Source: Hemicordylus capensis
Lineage: Eukaryota > Chordata > Lepidosauria > Squamata > Cordylidae
Assembly: GCF_027244095.1 (NCBI RefSeq)
Contig: NC_069660.1
Span: 54,761,834 to 54,825,833, forward strand
Length of the DNA: 64,000 nt
Direction: 5' to 3'
The translations under genes were made by a program, and so were the position numbers. Positions within the stretch are counted from its first letter, which is position 1, and each line of letters begins with the position of its first letter. Of the stretch, positions 11,830-23,505 are shown piece by piece. The notes beneath the pieces are model-generated. The model made no database searches and was not told the origin of the DNA. It saw nothing but the letters and a program-made list of their open reading frames with translations.

Positions 11830-14515
11830 CCTGTTGCTGCAACTACTACAGTATTGCCACCACTGATTGTTGCAGGGAAGAGGTCCACGGTGGCAGATGA
11901 TTTATAAAGTAGGGCAACCCCTTTATAAACCAGACCTGAACTTCTGTGGTCTTGAAGTCCAATTCATAATGTGTTTAGGGTGGGAGGTGAGCCCTTGAGT
12001 CTGTCTTTCTGCACTTCCCCTTTTCAAGGCTTGGCATGATCACTATTCAGCCCTGAAGGAAGCTCACTTGGTGGCTTTGAGCAACTTATTATCTAGTTTT
12101 TCTAGCCTAGTTTTTCTTCCCATTCTTGTTGCCAGGCCAAAACGGCACTCTGCATTCCATGGGGGAATGATGAGCTACAGAGTGTGATTAATTTAAAAAG
12201 TAACTGATGCATTTAAACTAAAGATGCTTCCTGACATGTTCCATACTCCATTTTGTATTCAGTAAATGGAAACCAAGCTTCAGGCAGCTATCAGAAGTCT
12301 TAGAGGGTGATTCCTTCCAAATAAAAATGATACAGTAGCTACTGTATGCCTGCACATTAAAAAAAAGAAAAGAAAAAAAGCAGTGTATATGTAAACCATC
12401 ATAAGCTCCTGGTCTAGCAAAAGTATATCTGTTCCCAACCTGGGTTCCTTTACAATAGTAGCAGTCACCAACTGTGCTGGGAAGGAGTTACATCATTAAC
12501 CAGCGTTTATTGGTGCTGTGGGGTTTCTAGCATGTTATGTGCTGACTGCATAAACAAGTAAACTTCCTCTGAGGTTAATTAGGTGCAGAAACACTGGCTG
12601 AAGGTTTGCATGTCACCTTCAAGACAGGGCTCTAAAGCCGGGAAAGAACGAGTCTTGTACAGCTTGCCTTCCTGGAATAGGGCCAGCTCCCAGCCCCACT
12701 GTACGCAGAACCCCACCCGCTTTGCAGCTGCAAAGTCTTCTCAGGCCATGCTGTACGCTGTGCAGAGAGATGGAATTCTGCATTCACCACTTGAGACAAA
12801 GACACCGTTCATCCTTGGTCATTGCACAAAAATACTCTTTTTCCTTGTTAGGAGGTGCCATGTTGTGAGGTTGCTGCCTACTCCACCAGGCTCAGAGGGG
12901 ACACTCTTGGAGCTAAGAGCAAAATGATGGCCTGGGGGTGGGGGGAGCTGCTCCCTCATATGAATCAGGAATAAGTCAATGGGTCCCTGGCAAACCCTTT
13001 GACATGGCTTGATATTGTCTAAACCAGTTGGTGGCCACAAAGCAAATTAATCTGCCCTAGAGGCCTTACCAAATTGTAATCAAGATGTGGTTAAAAACTA
13101 TATGGATTCTCCCAAGTTTCACTCATAACAAAAAAGGGGGGACATTACCGTGATGAGCCAAATTACTCAAAGGACTCCCATTGAAATTAAGAGAAAGTTA
13201 AGCAGTGCCTAACTTGTCCTTTCAATATATTTTTTTCAGTGAGACTACTTAGACTAGTAATTTTTCTCATCATGTCTGCTAATATGTTTGCGCTTTAAGA
13301 GAGAATCTGCACTTAATGGATATTTCCCTTGCCCGCATGTGGTCTGTAACTGTAAAGCTCTCACTACTAGCTAGCATTCCTTTTATTATGGAGTGTGGCT
13401 GCTTGCATGGTGATCCAAATATTCAATGAAATGCACTTCTGGCCCCTGGCCACTGACTAACTAGTGTGACCCCTGTCAATGCAGAAGTTGGCCATCCCTA
13501 GTTGAATGCTATGAGTTATATAAAATGTCCTGAACCAAAATGACCTTATCTTGGTTGAGTAATGTTGGGTGGATATGAGTGTCAATGAGAGCTTTTAAAC
13601 CTCTCTCGTTCATAGTTTCCAGCTGAAGTCAGCACTGGAGGAAGGGGTGTACCAGGCTCTGCTAGATCTTTGCAGAGCAGGGCCAGGCTCATGTGGGGGA
13701 TGAGAAAAAGTAGCTTTTTCAACCTTGTTGGGGTCTGCCTCTCCAGGGCACTTGACACATTCTCTTCCACTAGCGAATGTATTCAGTAAGTAAAGTTAAA
13801 GGTGCTTGCTGTTAGCATACCGTGAAAGAGAAGCTTTGCTTAAAAATGACACTTCAACTCAGTAAGTCATACCAGTAAAATTCTAAATACTATTGAAGCA
13901 AGGGCAAATTGCCTGGTGGCTTTACACACAGGGCTTCTACCCCAAATCTACTTCAGAGGAGAGTGTGTACGTTCACACACCAGCCAAACTTACCCCAAAG
14001 TCCCTTCAAGATTCTCAGACCCACTCCACACACACAAGCCGGGCTTGTCAGGAGAATTCTAGCTTATCTCGAGGTATTTCTGGGTTTTTAAAATGCTAGT
14101 TTAAAGCTACTTTTTCTGAAAACACTGGAATAAATAGGGAGAGGCACTGATGTAGAATCATTAGCATGATAAGGATACTATCTTTACAGATGCAAATATA
14201 GCTCTTCAGTACTCTCCCCACCACCACCATTGGCTAGAAGGAAAACACAAAGGAAAACATGTGGACTTGCATCAAAGGCAACCCAAAGGGGAGGGGCTGC
14301 TTCTCTCAATGCCATGAGTGTGATTCAAAGTGGCTTTGCTCAACATTTACCCTGAAGCATGAAGCCATATGTCAATAACTCCCTGGCAAGCAAAGTTCTT
14401 CAGTGGCTAGTCAGGCATCATGCCTCAAGGTATTGTAGCTCACTGAAATAAAGAAAGCAGACAGATCTAGGAAAATCCAAAGCCAAAGTGGCTTTGTGGA
14501 TTAATTGTGGCCCCA
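11830..14515. other. No gene or repeat recognised
   Basis: No exon-like frame with splice sites and no transposon terminus were recognised. TSPAN2 exon 2 was searched for here by its expected FGLWFRF motif and not seen. Confidence 0.35.
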
Positions 14516-14519
14516 ATTA

Positions 14520-14850
14520 TGTTCTTGAAAGGAGTTAGACAAATTCATGGAGGGCATGTCTTTCAATGGCTACTAGTTTTGATGGCTGTAGGCTATTCAG
14601 GATGCCTCTGAATACTAGATGCAGTGGAGCAACATGAGGAGAGGGGGCATGCCTTTCTCTTCTACCAGTGGGCTTCCCAGAGGCATCATTATTTCTGTGT
14701 AAACCGCTTTGGAAAACTTTGGTTGAAAAGCAGTATATAAATATTTGTCGTATTCGTATCTGGTGAGCCACCATGGGATACAGGATGCTGGACTAGATGA
14801 GCCCTGGGCCTGATTCAGCAGGGCTCTTCTTACATTGTTAAAGACAGAAC
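14520..14850 (+). mobile_element. CR1 3' end with a small insertion
   Basis: GGAGTTAGACAAATTCATGG, AATGGCTACTAG and GATGCTGGACTAGATGAGCC then GCAGGGCTCTTCTTACA mark the CR1 3' end. About 70 bp of another tail (GTAAACCGCTTTGGAAAAC ... AAAAGCAGTATATAAATA) is inserted at about 14,690-14,760. Confidence 0.75.
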
Positions 14851-15543
14851 ATGGCCCAGACTGTTTATTCTCGCAACTATTTCCCCACTACACACAGTTA
14901 TTTAGCACACATTCGGAAGTGTTTTATCATATTGATAGCCTGCTCTTCCTCTAGAAGTCTCAGAATGGCTTCCAAGGGCTCACAGGTAGTTTCCCCTCTA
15001 GATATAAATCTGGTCTATGACCTTTGAGCTTCAACAGTACTACAGCATTGGCTACTCCCTGATGATCCTGAGAACTCAAAGGACAGATTCACGCAATTAA
15101 TTTATGTTCATTCAAGCAATCCTTGAACATCCACAAATAATAAATATTAGGGCTGTTTTAACATCCCCTCCCGTTGTCTCTGCCCCATTTGTCTCTGCCC
15201 CTTTTCAGCAATTTTGGGAGCGGGAGCATGAATTCTCAAAATGTTTGTGCTTTTCTCAAAGGTGCTTTTCTTCTTCCTTAACACCCCGCCCACCTACTTT
15301 TTGGCTGCACCTTAGTGGGCAGCAGTAGTGTTAGAAATGCTGCAGCTCTTCCCAGCAGCCAGCTCCAGCCAGCCACCCCCTTTTAAAAAAATGAAATATT
15401 TCCTCAGAATGAAGCTAAGTCATGAGGCCCATTCACACATTATGTTTAACACCCATACAAGTGTACAGTCTACCAGTGTACACAGGTACAGATCTGTATA
15501 CAGGTACAGTCATTCACATAACATTCACGTGTTTTACTGAACG

Positions 15544-15942
15544 CAGAGGCGTAACTAGGGAAAACGGCACCCGGGGCAAGCACTGAAATGGCGCCCCCCA
15601 CCGTGCCCCCCTGCCAGCCCCTCAACATACTACATTATACTTAGGTTTTTCCTCACAAGCGCCCGCCGCCGCCGCCAAGCCAGGCCACTGACTGGCCGCC
15701 AGGCGCCAGCAAAGCAATGGGGGGGGGCGCAGGCGGCACGGAAGGGACCGCTCATGGGGAAGGGGGCACCGACGTGCTCCCTTGACTGCTGCAGCGCTGC
15801 TGCACTGAGCAGGAAACATTTGTATTAACAAAAAATTTAAAAAAAAATTTAAAAATTGGTCATGGCGGCGCCCCCCACGTGACCAGAAAAGATGGCACCC
15901 GGGGCACGTGCCCCCCCTGCCCCCCCTATAGTTACGCCTCTG
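15544..15942. mobile_element. hAT-type MITE, 399 bp, perfect 8-bp TSD
   Basis: Termini CAGAGGCGTAACTA and its complement TAGTTACGCCTCTG form 14-bp inverted repeats. The 8-bp duplication ACTGAACG is exact on both sides (15,536-15,543 and 15,943-15,950). The inside is GC-rich with CGCC runs and an AT patch; no protein is encoded. An 8-bp TSD and CAG-like ends point to hAT. Confidence 0.9.
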
Positions 15943-15950
15943 ACTGAACG

Positions 15951-17058
15951 CAGGTACAGAAGTACACTTCCTATCTGTACCATGCATTTGAAGGTCCTAT
16001 ATATAGGCCCTATATAGTTCACTTCTAAAATGAACACAAGTCATTCACTCAAACATGTGTATGAGTGTACAAACATCTGTGCACTCGTAGTGCATAATGT
16101 CTGAATCTAACTATGATGTAGTGTCATTTTTGGGATATTGCAGGGGGCAGGCTGGGCAGGGCACAGTTGGCCACTGGGGAGAGTATCAGTGTTTCTAGCC
16201 CTGCTACTGCCACCACCATTGCTACTACCCACCCCCTGCCAAAAAAGAAAGAAAGAAAGAAAAAATACATGCTCACCACTAAGAGTCATAAGCCGCCACC
16301 ACAAAACTGGGGGGGAAACACAATCGACAAAATCAACCCAGTTTTTTCTTCCTCTTCCAAATACTCCCACAGCCCAAATTTATGACGAACGTTCTCAAAA
16401 GACATCTGTAATTCTTGTGATTATTTCCCCCCCCCCCACATTCACTTTTGATCACAAGAATGAAGATTTTATCCAAAATTGCCCAATTTGCACATCACGC
16501 TCATCTACACAAGTGAGTACTTTGGGATGGCTGAGGCTGTTTGTGTGATGAAAAATGTATGAGGTGAGCCAGCCACAACCAAGCGTGTCCTTTTGGAAAG
16601 CAGGCAGTGCCGCATTGGATCAACTTCTTAGTGCTTCTCACCCAACGTATTCTTACTGACAGTCAGAAATAAAGGCATTGCCCTATCTCCTAACAGGGAG
16701 GAAGGCAGGCAAAGCCCCCAGCAGATAAATGAAAGAAAGAAGTTATCTCAATTCAATTGTGCCTCAGAAACAACATACTAAGACCCAACATGTTGTGAGT
16801 CAGAGGACTGTTCTTCAGGGGCAACTCAAGAGTCTTATCAAAGAAGAATGGCATTACTGTTATCAGCTAGCATGCAAAATGGTTTTAGGGCCAAATGACG
16901 CATTATACTAAACATGTGCTTGGAGCTAACATGCCTGGTTTTTGCTAATTGGCAACAAGGGGAATTTTCTTCCCAGACTGGGTAAATCATAGCCACAGGG
17001 TGGGGGCCTCTACAAGGCCCCTTTCCCCATGCCATGATTTTGATACAGATTAGGGCTT
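15951..17058. other. No gene; simple repeats
   Basis: Contains a short (GAAA)n patch near 16,245-16,262 and a poly-C run near 16,427-16,437. No exon recognised. Confidence 0.4.
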
Positions 17059-17066
17059 CATACCTA

Positions 17067-17450
17067 CAGAGGCGTAACTAGGGAAAACGGCGCCCGGGGC
17101 AAGCACTGAAATGGCTCCCCCCCGCGCCCCCCGCTCCCCCCCAACATACTACATTATACTTAGGTTTTTCCTCACAAGTGCCCGCCGCCGCCGCGCCAGG
17201 CCACTGACTGGCCGCCAGGTGCCAGCAAAGCAATGGGGGGGGGCGCAGGCAGTGTGGAAGGGACCGCTCGTGGGGAAGGGGGCACCGACGCGCTTCCTTG
17301 ACTGCTGCAGCACTGCTGCACTGAGCAGGAAACATTTGTATTAACAAAAAAAATTTTAAAAAATTGGTCATGGCGGCGCCCCCCACGTGACCAGAAAAGA
17401 TGGCGCCCGGGGCATGTGCCCCCCCTGCCCCCCCTATAGTTACGCCTCTG
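17067..17450. mobile_element. hAT-type MITE, 384 bp, second copy
   Basis: Same family as 15,544-15,942, in the same orientation and closely similar. Termini are CAGAGGCGTAACTA / TAGTTACGCCTCTG; flanks CATACCTA and CATACCTG are an 8-bp TSD with one mismatch. It differs from the first copy by small indels in the C- and GCC-runs. Confidence 0.9.
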
Positions 17451-17599
17451 CATACCTGCTATTTGGAGAATAAAAACCAAGTGTGCCAGTTCTAAGCACA
17501 TGCTTCGTGTTAATTGGGCTGTTAGCTATCCCTTCATGGAACTGATTCCAAGTGGAAATCTGTTAGGACGTAATGAATGGTTCCTAGTGCACCTTTGAG

Positions 17600-18020
17600 A
17601 TAGTGAGCCCTTTCTCACGATCTGTGAGAAAGGGCTTGAGAGGACAGGGGACGAAGCCTCAGAAAGCTTACCTCCCCCACAGGCGATCTCCGTTGCTTTG
17701 CTGGGCAGGCAAATCGCCTACCCAGACTATTGCCGGCTACTGCTGGCAGCAGGGAGGCTTGGTGGCCGGGAGGCCCCTGGAATGCACTGTGCGAGTATGC
17801 AGTGCATTGTGGGGATTTCCCCCAATGATGCCCGGGAGCCCCACAGTCTCCCAGCCCTGGCTGCAGCTGGGGCTGGCAGACAATCAAGAAAATGGGGCTA
17901 AGGGAGCACTTGCTCACTTAAACCCCTTTAAAAGGTGAGCTCTGGAGGTGGGTTTGCTGCCAGGAGCCATGTAGCTCCCAGCAATTCTGGGAAGAAGAAA
18001 AAGAACTAAGAACTCACACC
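17600..18020. repeat. GC-rich repeat with dyad-symmetric end
   Basis: Begins with a perfect-looking dyad, CCCTTTCTCACGATCTGTGA then GAAAGGG, and continues with CTTACCTCCCCCAC, GTGCGAGTATGCAGTGCATT and near the end CACCACGGCTCAC. The same order of motifs is found at 23,180-23,505. No protein is encoded. Class unknown. Confidence 0.5.
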
Positions 18021-18094
18021 ACGGCTCACAAATCACATTAGCTGAGACCGAGATCATCAGAACATATCCATCCTCTTTCCTTCAGTCTCTAACC

Positions 18095-18558
18095 CAGGCC
18101 TGCACAACATAAGGCCCGGGGGCCGGATTCAGCCCGCAGGGACTGGCCCTCAGGTATCCTGCAGCAACACAGGAATTGGGAACTGCTTTATAGCACCATT
18201 CTGTGCATGTTTTCTCAGAAATATGCTCCATGGTGTGCCCAGTGAGGCTTGCTCCTATATAAGCATGCCTAGGATTGCAGCCTGAAAGCAATGGCAATTT
18301 AGGGAGAGGAGAAGATTTTGCATTTGTTTGGGGGGCTGGCATGCATTCCAGGGGCCCCATTGATGAGCAGGGACAGGACCCATTTTCTGGCCACTATCCT
18401 TGTTTAAAACTATGGGTCAATTGACAGGGGGAATAGATCCACAAGTAACTAATAATATTTTTAATTTGAATGTAATGTGCTAAAAATTGACCTCGGCCCC
18501 TGCACACCAAGTTGTTGATGGTTCCGGCCCACTAGGGCATTTGAGTTGTACAGCCCTG
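18095..18558. mobile_element. hAT-type MITE, 464 bp, perfect 8-bp TSD
   Basis: Starts CAGGCCTGCACAACATAAGG and ends GAGTTGTACAGCCCTG, imperfect inverted termini. The flanking 8 bp CTCTAACC are identical at 18,087-18,094 and 18,559-18,566. The ends carry GGCCCG/CGGCCC-rich arms; the interior is non-coding. Confidence 0.88.
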
Positions 18559-19009
18559 CTCTAACCCCTAATGGCCAAAGACTGTAAGTTGGTTCAGATC
18601 ATATATCTGAGCTGACATCACTCACATGCAGTTAGGGATGTGAACGTCTTTAGATCATGTCTGAGGGGGCAGTTTGGATTAGCTATCTCCCCACACATGG
18701 TTAGGATAGGAGATGGGGAATGCATGTTAAGAGGGAGAGCAAGAGATGCTTGTTAATGTCTCTAATTCTTTGTGGGCACAATTTCTGGAACATATTATCC
18801 AAACCAGCCCTGGGAGCTAATTACACATTACCCACAAATGCATGCAATTGAGCCCTGACACAATTTTATTTTATTTTTAATGGTAGCAGCTATGGACTAG
18901 AGCGGTGCTGGGGAAAGAGGTGCACCCCTCCTCTCCTTGGCACAGCTCTAAAGTTTCCCTCTCCCAACCCTGCTCTTCATTTTTAAAAACTTAAAATGTG
19001 CACTCCATA

Positions 19010-19140
19010 TGTGAGTAGATTAAACATTTTAATCTGTATTTATTTTTTTAACTGTAATTGTTATGTATTTTTTATTTTTGTGTAAACCTCCCTGAGCGAC
19101 TTTAGGAAGGGCGGAATATAAATCAAATAAATAAATAAAT
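19010..19140 (+). repeat. L2 3' tail
   Basis: GTGTAAACCTCCCTGAGCGA then GGAAGGGCGGAATATAAAT and an (AAAT)n run is the standard L2 3' terminus. Confidence 0.7.
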
Positions 19141-19864
19141 ATGTTTGGGTGTAATGTGTAGTTGTCCCCTGGATTTTAAAACTTTGAAACAAATGATATA
19201 ATGACGGATTTCCTCTCCAAGTGAAATATTCCAGTAGCATAACCCACTGTAAACAGGGCTACTAGCCTTCTATATCACTCACCATGAGCCCAAAACAGAA
19301 TATGCAAATTAAGATAAATATGCAAATTAAGACACAGGTATAAAATATATGCCACCTTCCTAATTTTAAACATTTCATTTTTAGATTGTTTTACGAGTTT
19401 GTGTATTTAGTAATAAGCCTGTGTAATTAGTAATAAGCCAGTGTATTACTTTTGACATCAAAATTGCAATGGGATATGGACACCAATAGATGAAAATGAT
19501 TTTCATCACAAATATTTTTACAAGAGAAGACGCAGTGTTTTGCGTTAAAGCAGAGTGGTAGAAAAACCTTCCAGTCAAGGAAAGTTGAAATGTGTCTCAT
19601 AGTTGTGTTCAAATGAGTAAATTTTAAACTTGTAAATCCAGTGAGAGAAAATGAAAGAAATGTGGTGCTTAATATCCCAGTTTCAAATACCAAATTGTGG
19701 GAGTGGTCTTTGTGGAGACACATCACTATTATGAACCCTACAGGAGACAGGAAGAGTTACTAGGAAGAACAAGGATACTTTTCTACAACCAAAAGTCCTA
19801 CAGATCAAATATAGGGCCATGAAAACTAATAGGTCACACTAGTCTGGCTAAATGTTTACTACCC

Positions 19865-20178
19865 GGAAGCATTACTTGTGGAATTCTCTGCCATGAGATG
19901 TGGTGACAGCCAACAACCTGGATGGCTTTAAGAGGGGTTTGGATAACTTCATGGATGAGAGGTCTATCATCGGCTACTAGCTGGAGGGCTAAAGGCCACC
20001 TCCAGCAGGATGCCTCTGAGTACCAGTTGCAGGGGAGTAACAGCAGGAGAGAGGACATGCCCTCAACTCTTGCCTGTGGCTTCCAGTGGCATCTGGTGGG
20101 CTACTGTGCGAAAGAGGATGCTAGACTAGATGGGCCTTGGGCCTGATCCAGCAAGGCTGTTCTTATGTTCTTATTTGA
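19865..20178 (+). mobile_element. CR1 3' end
   Basis: Runs from GAATTCTCTGCCATGAGATG through GATGGCTTTAAGAGGGGTTT and GCTAGACTAGATGGGCCTTG to GGCTGTTCTTATGTTCTTA. It is uninterrupted and serves as the reference for the split copy at 7,205-7,875. Confidence 0.85.
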
Positions 20179-20601
20179 GTTTCATGGTCCAATGACACAT
20201 AAAGCCAGTTCACACGACCGGACAGGTGGTGGGTGGGTGGGTGGAAGGCTGCGCAGAGCCTACCTCCCCCCCACCCCACCCCCCAGACGATCAAGGCAAT
20301 GCTGCTGGGAGTGTGGCTCATGCTCCCATATGATACGTGCTGCTCCAAGCAGCGCAGATCTCCAGAGGCTGGGATGATGCATCTTATAGGGATGCACATT
20401 TGAAGCACAATTCGGCTCCTTTAAAAGTGAGGAGAGCAGGTCTGTACCTGCTTCTCTGCCACTTCACGCAGCTTCATACAAAAAGGATTCTGCATCAGCA
20501 GCAGTGCATGCTTTGGAGGTTCAGGTGCACATTTAGTTCCTGAAATATCTGCTTTAAATGAATGCCAGGTAGCAGAGAGACACCGAGAAAGGCTTGTACC
20601 T

Positions 20602-20712
<111 letters not shown>

Positions 20713-20839
20713 AATGATAAACATTTTAAGTATAATAAAAAGGCTTGAACATAATCTCTTCTCTGGAATAGTGGGAGTCTGAAGGGTTTGTTCTGCCCTC
20801 CAGTGGAGCAGTTCTGGCTTTGCATCTCAGCACTCTAAA

Positions 20840-22100
20840 GACGACAGTCATGCTTCAGGGCCATTTTTGCACTTGCCTGCCTTCATACTATTAGTGAAAC
20901 TGCTCCGGGGGTAATTGGTGAACACCGCAAAATCTACCTTTTGGGCTCACGTGGGGAAATTGGCTTCACATAAGTTTTAATTTGCGCAAAGTTTAGGACT
21001 CAGGAAATGACTGGACTTTGTGACAAGATTTAAGTTTCAAAATAAAAAGAAGATATATATTGTAGGGAGGGGTACAGAGGAAAGAAATGTGTGGTTAAAG
21101 CAATAGTACTATCAAAAACTGTTTAAACTGTTTTTTACACTGTAAACATTTGGCCTGGTTTTCCTGGTTTTAATTGTTAATGATTTTATGGTTTTTTTTA
21201 TAGTTTCTGATTTTAACAGTTAATTGATTGTAGTTGTTTTTATTTTAATGTAAACTGCCCTGAGCCATTTTTGGAAGGGCAGTATAGAAATCAATCCATC
21301 AATCAAACATTTAACTGCAAAGAGGTGTTTTAGCTTAGAGTCCTAATTATGTAAGTTCCCAGGCGGGCAAGAGAAAGAGGCTTTTTAGAGAATTGGGGGG
21401 TGGATCTAAGAAAGGGGAACAGAGATAGATTTGGGGCCTAAGGAGGGGTGAAGGCTCATATCACCTGCTCTGGGGACCACCGATGAACTTCATTCCTCAG
21501 AAACAGGCCAGGCCAGGCCAAGGTGGGTGCAAGAAGGTTGGAGGGCTTAGTCATTGGAGGTGATTCCAGGAGGTGCTTCCTCCTTGGACCCAGCTTCCCA
21601 GGTTAGCGAGGAAGACTGGGCTGATGATCAGGCTGAGCGAGAAAGCTGATCTGGGAAATGGCACTGAACACTGCTTTGTGTGGTGGTCGGTAGACAGTAA
21701 ATCGCCCAAGAAGCTATTGGTAACCCTAAGGTTTCTGGTGTGTAGAACACACAGTGGAGTCCCAAATGAGAGGCACGAGGGAACACTCAAGTGAGGCATA
21801 CAAGGGAGCACACTGGATCATGTAATTGGGGGTCCTTATACCCAAATACATATCCTGGGGGCAAATTCCAATTGACCATTGCTGTCTGACAGGTGTGTTG
21901 GGAGGCACCAGCAGGAATCCCATTGTTACTTGTCTTCCTTCCTATGGGTAACAATGCAGGAATTGCCCGAGGTATGCCAAGGCTTTTGTCATGAAAACAG
22001 AGTGCATAGAGGTGAGAAGGGGCCTCTGCATAAACGGAAAGGTCCAGTAATCTAATCAGTACTCTTGATGGGTGCATCTCTTAGGTTCGTATTGCTTGCT
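20840..22100. other. L2 tail; otherwise unassigned
   Basis: Bases 21,110-21,305 are an L2 3' tail (GTAAACTGCCCTGAGCCATT, GGAAGGGCAGTATAGAAAT, then ATCAATC repeats). No exon was recognised in the rest. Confidence 0.5.
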
Positions 22101-22103
22101 CAA

Positions 22104-22105
<2 letters not shown>

Positions 22106-22151
<46 letters not shown>
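22106..22151 (+). repeat. (GT)n microsatellite
   Basis: About 22 GT units, followed by G- and C-runs. Confidence 0.95.
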
Positions 22152-22153
<2 letters not shown>

Positions 22154-22194
22154 CGGGGGGGGGAGCAATCCCCCCCCCGCAAGCCTTATCTATG

Positions 22195-22480
22195 GAGAGG
22201 AGAACTGGTCTTGTGGTAGCAAGCACTTGACCCCTTAGCTAAGCAGGGTCCATCCTGGTTGCATATGAAAGGGAGACTAGAAGTGTGAGCACTGTAAGAT
22301 ATTCCCCTCAGGGGATGGAGCTGCTCTGAGAAGAACAGAAGGTTTCAAATTCCCTCCCTGGCTTCTCCAAGATAGGGCTTGGAGAGATTCCTGCCTGAAG
22401 CCACTAACAGTCTGTTAAGACAATACTGAGCTAGCTAGACCAATGGTCTGACTAAGGATATGGCAGCTTCCTATGTTCTT
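22195..22480 (+). repeat. 5S rRNA-derived SINE
   Basis: CCTTAGCTAAGCAGGGTC followed by CCTGGTTGCATATGAAAGGG and AGACTAGAAGTGTGAGCACT, then GTAAG, follows the 3' half of vertebrate 5S rRNA, which holds the pol III internal promoter (AGCTAAGCAGGG; TGGGAGAC). The tail GAGCTAGCTAGACCAATGGT to TTCCTATGTTCT resembles the CR1 3' end. Other copies are at 62,338-62,630, 39,955-40,197 (5' truncated) and 1-58 (tail). Confidence 0.8.
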
Positions 22481-22499
22481 CCTGTTTAGCTAATTGGCA

Positions 22500-23160
22500 C
22501 ATTAGCTGACTGCTATCCTTTTTGTGGAAGGAGGGGAAGACAAGGCGGTTAACTCTGAGAGCAGATTGGCCTGGGCAGAGAGTTAACCTGCTTGTAGTTA
22601 ACTTTTGGAGTCTACTTAGGATTAGTGAGGGTGTGCATCTGCTCCCCTTTACTATTTGTTTGTTAGGAGTCAAATCTCCTTCAGGGTTTCAGGCAAGAGT
22701 CTTTTTCAGGCCTACCTGGAGGTAGCAGAGACTGAATTTTGGGGCTTCTGAATACAGAACAGGTACTCAACCATTGAGCTATAGACCCATCCATTTTTAA
22801 GTCCCTGTGTTTCTCCAAGACCATCAGTTAAGAGTCTTGTGGGCTCCTGTTGCTTTGTTTTAGTCCTACACTCCAGCAGTTTGGCCCTTGCCTATTGTGA
22901 ACAAATGGTTTGGGGCCACTCATTGTAATACTGTCACAATATGTGTTTTGATCCTTTATTTCTATGTAGTAAATATTTTCATGATTGATGCTTTGTCCCT
23001 AGAGTTCACTTTTTTGGGTTTTGCCATCTCCTCTTTCCACCTTTCAAGAAATATCTGGCAAATGTGGCACAACTACGTATTTATTAGAAGCTAACATCCC
23101 TGCTTCTTTTGTATTTATGTTTCAGCATAAAAGCAACTGGAGAAGTTTCAGAATTAAGAA
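22500..23160. other. No gene or repeat recognised
   Basis: No exon, transposon terminus or RNA gene was seen. Confidence 0.35.
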
Positions 23161-23179
23161 CAATCTTATTCTCACATGT

Positions 23180-23505
23180 GGAGCCAGGTCTCATGATCAG
23201 TGAGACCCGGTTTGTGCAGCAGAGCGGGGAGAGCAGGCTAAGCCCGCTCTCCCTGCAGATGATCAGGGAGGGAGCCCTGGGTGGCCGGATTGGCCACCCA
23301 CATGATTGCCAGCTCTGTGATGGAGCTGGTGGGGGCTGGGGAGCTCAGGGGGCCATGTGGCCCCCGGAAGCTACAGTATGCCCTGCGCGAGCATGCAGTG
23401 CATACTAGGGAGACCCTCGGAGCCAGGAGATGACTTTTTGCCTCCCCTCTGGGCATCTACTTGTGAGTAACCGTGGTACGGCACTGCACCACGGCTACTC
23501 ACAAT
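23180..23505. repeat. GC-rich repeat with dyad-symmetric ends
   Basis: Opens with GGTCTCATGATCAGTGAGAC (dyad) and closes with GTGAGTAACCGTGG ... CCACGGCTACTCAC (dyad). The middle holds GCGCGAGCATGCAGTGCATA. These match the ends and core of 17,600-18,020, so both are one family, probably non-autonomous DNA elements. Confidence 0.5.

Noticed and set aside
15622-16037. Gly/Pro/Ala-rich - strand frames, with near copies at 17,078-17,501
   Set aside because: They are translations of the GC-rich hAT MITEs at 15,544 and 17,067, not genes.
17603-17938. Overlapping 100-codon frames on both strands
   Set aside because: They lie in the GC-rich repeat family and have no domains; long frames on both strands reflect base composition.
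22195-22260. Functional 5S rRNA gene
   Set aside because: Only the 3' half is similar, it is diverged, and the same fusion to a retroposon tail recurs at 62,338; it is a SINE.
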